From Pelecanus crispus (taxonomy: Eukaryota > Chordata > Aves > Pelecaniformes > Pelecanidae), in assembly GCF_030463565.1 (NCBI RefSeq), contig NC_134646.1:67659710-67723709 (forward strand): 64,000 nt of DNA, read 5' to 3'. Shown here one piece after another: positions 60,052-64,000 of this stretch (position 1 is the stretch's first letter; every line of letters starts with the position of its first letter). The position numbers and the translations under genes are program-made. A model generated the notes under the pieces. That model saw only the letters and a list, made by a program, of their open reading frames with translations. It made no database searches and had not been told where the DNA came from.

Positions 60052-62380
60052 TGTTAATGCTGTGGTTTGCTATGGATTTCCTGCAGTTTAAATGTTGAAG
60101 TAACTTCTTGCACAGCTAATTTGTGACAGATAATTTTTCATCTAGTAGATACTTGACTTTATATAGCATTATTCAAAGTCCAGCAACTTGGAAGCAAACT
60201 GCTGTCTTCCATCTGGAAGCTAGCTAATGCTGCCTGTTGATTTTTGTGAGGATAAGGAAGATTACTTTATGCATTTATAAAGTACTATTTTTCATTGTAC
60301 ATGAGGGAGAGGGGAGGGAGAGACAGGCATGGAATTCAGTAAGATATTTAGATAGCAAAAGAAGGGTTTGTAATTTATTGAATTGTAGATAATGACAAAG
60401 GTTTACCTATGTATTTTTAGGATATACTAATATACCTTTGAAAAGGGAAATATGCAGTGTGAAGGGAGTGTTATTTGTAGGCATCCTCTTTTTTTTTCTC
60501 CTGTTTTTACAGCACCAATCTACAGATACATGGATGCTTAAATAAAAATAGGAGCATCCAATACTTTTTCAGACAGTAACAATTTCTGATTTTAATTCTT
60601 GTTGTGATAGTGAAAAGATGGACCTGAGTTCTCCTAGTGGTGGACCTGAGCTTTTTTTTTTTTTTTTGGTAAGTCTTATAAAAGTGGTTGGAAAGTGTCA
60701 GTATTTCTTGTTTGAATATTACTAAGCAGAGAAACAGATTTATGAATATTTAGGGACTTGTTTTCTGCTCTAACTTGAGTTCTGGTTTTGGTTCTGGAAG
60801 CTCCATCTCTTTGTTAGCTGTGGCTCTTTCAGGAGAAGACTGAGAGTATTAGGCTAACAAAATATTTATTTTCCCCATCCTCACCTGCTTCTCAGGTAAT
60901 TTCTGAAAGGTGAGTGGTGGTGGTGGGGAAATGTGCTTCTAGTCTCTGCTGAAAAATCTGTGCTGTACAATTGAATGCTTTGGAGTATTCTGAACTGTTG
61001 GAAGTATAGAAATTATTTGAAAGAAACAAAAAGGTTTTCTGGTCTAGGTTCTAGCTTTTGTTTAGTTTGCAGAAGTGTGGTAGTCTCAAGCATATTTTTT
61101 TTAACTTTTTTGTGTTACATCTTCAAGAAATTTTGACTATTGTAGTTCATCAATGCATGTCACAGGTGATGTGATGGGGTAAGCAAAATGCAGTGATCCA
61201 AGTTGCTGTTGATTTCTTTAGACATACAGGGATGTCAAAACCATATATAAGAACTCATCAAAAAAATCAGGAGATGATTTTTAGTAACAACGCCTTCATT
61301 TCCATCTGGAAAATGTCCAGAAGTCTCAGAACTGTCTGTTGTCTCCTCTTTCGTGGTTCCTTATGCACCTGGATGCTCCAATTGCTTTCTATTCTTGTAT
61401 TACCCTAACATAATCAAAATCAGTGATAGATTTGAGCCAGGTTTCCTTTCTTAGAGAGAGTTACTTGAACCTGGTGAAACAGCTCCAGCAGCACTTGATC
61501 CTCACATACAATTTGAATATGGTGACCTGAAAGCAGAAGTCTACATCTGAAACCCACATGCAATAAGGTATTGGGCTTTCAGTTATCAACAGTTTTGGTG
61601 GTACCCTAAATATTTGGTACACTGATGGTGAAAACTCAAAATAAATCTAGCCTGCTATATTTTAGGGAGAAAGCCTATGGACGTATAGGGTAGAATTTAA
61701 ATCATATGCAGTGAATGATGAGGAAACATAAAAATGGTTTAATCAGTCATAAGCATTTATTGGATCTGCCAGCATAAAATCTACACCCTATAGAGCTGTG
61801 GGAGGGATAGGCTGACTTTATATAATAGTCAACCTATTTTTGTAATTTCTTTGTCCTCTTCCCCCATTTCCTGTTTAAAAAGGCATTTCATATAGTAGGA
61901 GTCCATGGTAGCTAATGTGTTTCGTGTCTGACATTCATTTTCAAGTTTTGTTCAGGAAGAAAAGATAGTTTATTCAATGGTAGTTGAGCACTAAATTACA
62001 TATACATGTCAGTATGTATATATGTATGCATCATTTGTTTGTGCCTGCAGCATGCTTTAGTAATAACTAAGACAATGTTTATTGTGCTGAGACAGAAAGC
62101 AGTAGATTATAGCTAATATGTATTCATACAGAAGTAGTTTTTGAGTATGTTTATTTGTGCTTTTAAGTCATAGATAACTGGCCACTGAAACATTTCATTA
62201 CAAATTCTAATGAAATGATTTTGTTTTTTACATGACAAAGCATAGTTACATCTAAGTATTCTTTCATTAAGATATTTTTCTTAACAAGGTAGCATTAGGT
62301 GCAGTTGTCACGCTCCTAAAAATATTTTTGCCTGTTGGTAAGTTGCTATTTGTCCACTTAAACGTGGATTTGAAAAAGGG

Positions 62381-62582
62381 CTGTTCCAATTGGACGTAAG
62401 AAAATTCTTCATAATGAGAATGGTTAAACACTTAGAGAGTTGGGTGATGAGGTGGTGAAATCTGCATCCTTTGAGGTTTTCAGTACTTCACTGGACATAA
62501 CAGCGGGGCAGTTGATCAGATCTAGTTGTGCTTTGAACTAGAAGTTGGACTACATGGGGAAGTTGTAATATTATCCTAACTG
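62381..62582 (+). mobile_element. Old CR1 fragment, sense
   Basis: It follows the CR1 3' UTR order: GGACGTAAGAAAATTCTTC, 'aatgagaatggttaaacacttagagagttg', 'gtggtgaaatctgcatcctttgaggttttcagtacttcactggacataac', 'gatctagttgtgctttgaactagaagttggactacatgg'. It is diverged and has lost the tail repeats. Confidence 0.85.
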
Positions 62583-64000
62583 AAACCCTCTTCTAATGGA
62601 TTTCTTTTGGACAGATTTTCTTTTATTTGTACAAATAAATATCTATAACTATATCCTGTTGGTTGAGCTTTGCCAAAGAAAAATTATTAAAATCAGTGGC
62701 TGAGATGGGTAAATTCCTGTTGCTAAAAATCAGTAGTTTGTGTAAATGTATTTATAAGTGTTAAAAACAACAAAAACTTTAAAGCCAAGCGCAACTTTCT
62801 AATGAGATTGTCTCCCCCACCTCCATTTTATGTGAGAATCCTATCAGTCTGTTGGTTAAATCAACATCTTTTACTGTTTCTGAAGAGCTGCCAGACATGT
62901 CAGCACTATGTTAATTTTGAGATCTTTAAATATCTCCTATATTTCACAGTTTTCATCTGCTAATACTTTTTGATAGATGAATATATAACTAGTGCTTAGT
63001 AATGACTGCCAGTGGGGGGGGGGGGAAAAAACCCCAAACAGAGACTCCCCAACTGTTGTAGTTCCAGGTTGAGAAAATGCTAATGGGTGTTTTTTAAAAA
63101 TTACTTTAGTATGGTGGTTCATTAATGCTTTGCTATCTTACTTACAAAATACAGAATGAACATTGAATGAGTTTTATGAAAACATGAAAATTGTTGGCAT
63201 TTCTTTTTAAAAAGAATTTATTAATTCTAGTGGAATTATCCTTCTGGAACTGGTATTAAGACCTATTAAGGGGAGGGGAAAAAAAGCAAAAAGTTACGTA
63301 AAGAATAGACTAGTCACATTTTTATCAACTAATCTGACAAAACATATGAACGGGTGGAAGTACTAAAACTCTTGCTTTTAATTTTAAAGCTATAAGGTTT
63401 TTTTCCCCACTGAAGCAATGGGTTTAAGAAGGAGGTGTATCAGGGAGTGCACTTTGAATCTAAGTAGTGAAATTAAATATCACTGATAATCTGGACTAGT
63501 GGATTTCCAAGGCATGTTGTCAAGATTTTTCTCCCTGAGTATTTTCCACAGTGAGATTTTAAGTGGGAGTTACATGATTTTAAACTGAAATTCAAAATAT
63601 GAACAGTTAAGTGTCATTTTTCTTCCCTGTCCCAATAAATAAGTGGTGATTAACATTTAGTATTCTCAGATTTGTCATGGTCTCGGTACTGGGTTTATAA
63701 GCCTGCTGAAAGAGGCTTAAAAACATTACAGTTCTTTAGGCTCCTGATACTGCTTTGGAAGTAGTTGGCAGTCCCTGCCACCATACAGGGCAAGAAAATA
63801 AAGTTAAGAGACGTGTGTACATGTCATAGTTTTATTGAAAATTAATTTACTGTACTGCAAGGTAAACTTTAAGTATATAAAATGTTATTAGCTATGGCAT
63901 TAAAGTGTGATCCACGTGCCATGACGCTGTCTGTGGTACCATGGTTTGTTAATCTGGGTGCAGGAAATGCTATTGTGAAATCTTGGGATGAATTTATGTT

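Larger units (their letters stand above)
57130..64000 (+). other. ADGRA3: ADGRA3 intron 2, 5' part
   Basis: It starts with the donor GTAAGC. I looked for the next LRR exon (DLRNNLI-type repeat) through 64000 and did not see it, so the intron is at least 6.9 kb. It contains CR1 copies at 59950-60051 and 62381-62582, a 16-T run at 60652-60667 and a 12-G run at 63014-63025. Nothing else recognisable. Confidence 0.75.

Noticed and set aside
57130..64000. Search for the third ADGRA3 exon (next 72-bp LRR exon).
   Set aside because: No sequence with the DLRNN-type repeat, acceptor and donor was found by eye; it is probably to the right of the window.
1..64000. CRISPR arrays, bacterial operons, riboswitches, tRNA or rRNA genes.
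   Set aside because: None seen. The window is vertebrate nuclear DNA, and the short repeats present are simple tandem or inverted repeats.

Overview
The window looks like bird nuclear DNA. It carries several young CR1 LINE 3' ends with the avian tail repeat ATTCTATG, older CR1 fragments, AT-rich non-coding sequence, one sharp CpG island, and vertebrate exons split by long introns. The species cannot be named from the sequence. There is no bacterial, plasmid or phage content, no CRISPR array, and no RNA gene that I can support.

Left part (about 1-7,840, minus strand): three exons of a glycoside hydrolase family 1 gene, best matched to the cytosolic beta-glucosidase GBA3. The order on the minus strand is exon 2 (7613-7837), exon 3 (1763-2604) and exon 4 (976-1099). 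Exon 3 is destroyed by in-frame stops, frameshifts, a lost splice donor and a CR1 insertion (2486-2572). Exon 2 is still a clean 74-codon frame but has a GC donor, and exon 4 keeps its frame with a changed active-site neighbour. I read this as a decayed GBA3 locus. Exon 1 and the last exon were not found.

Middle (about 7,840-40,870): intergenic DNA with no gene I can defend. It holds old CR1 fragments, poly-A/T tracts, a 30-bp tandem duplication, several perfect short inverted repeats, and one odd stretch (15898-16506) with long open frames on both strands.

Right part (about 40,870-64,000, plus strand): a CpG island promoter and the first two coding exons of ADGRA3 (GPR125), an adhesion G-protein-coupled receptor. 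Exon 1 (41581-41858) encodes the signal peptide and the region before the leucine-rich repeats. Exon 2 (57058-57129) is a 72-bp leucine-rich-repeat exon. Intron 1 is 15.2 kb and intron 2 runs off the window. The 5' UTR has a short upstream ORF overlapping a YY1-like site. The divergent GBA3-ADGRA3 arrangement agrees, as I recall it, with human 4p15.2.

I found no new multi-gene system. The most informative features are the broken GBA3 relic and the unusual sequence of ADGRA3 exon 1 and its promoter.
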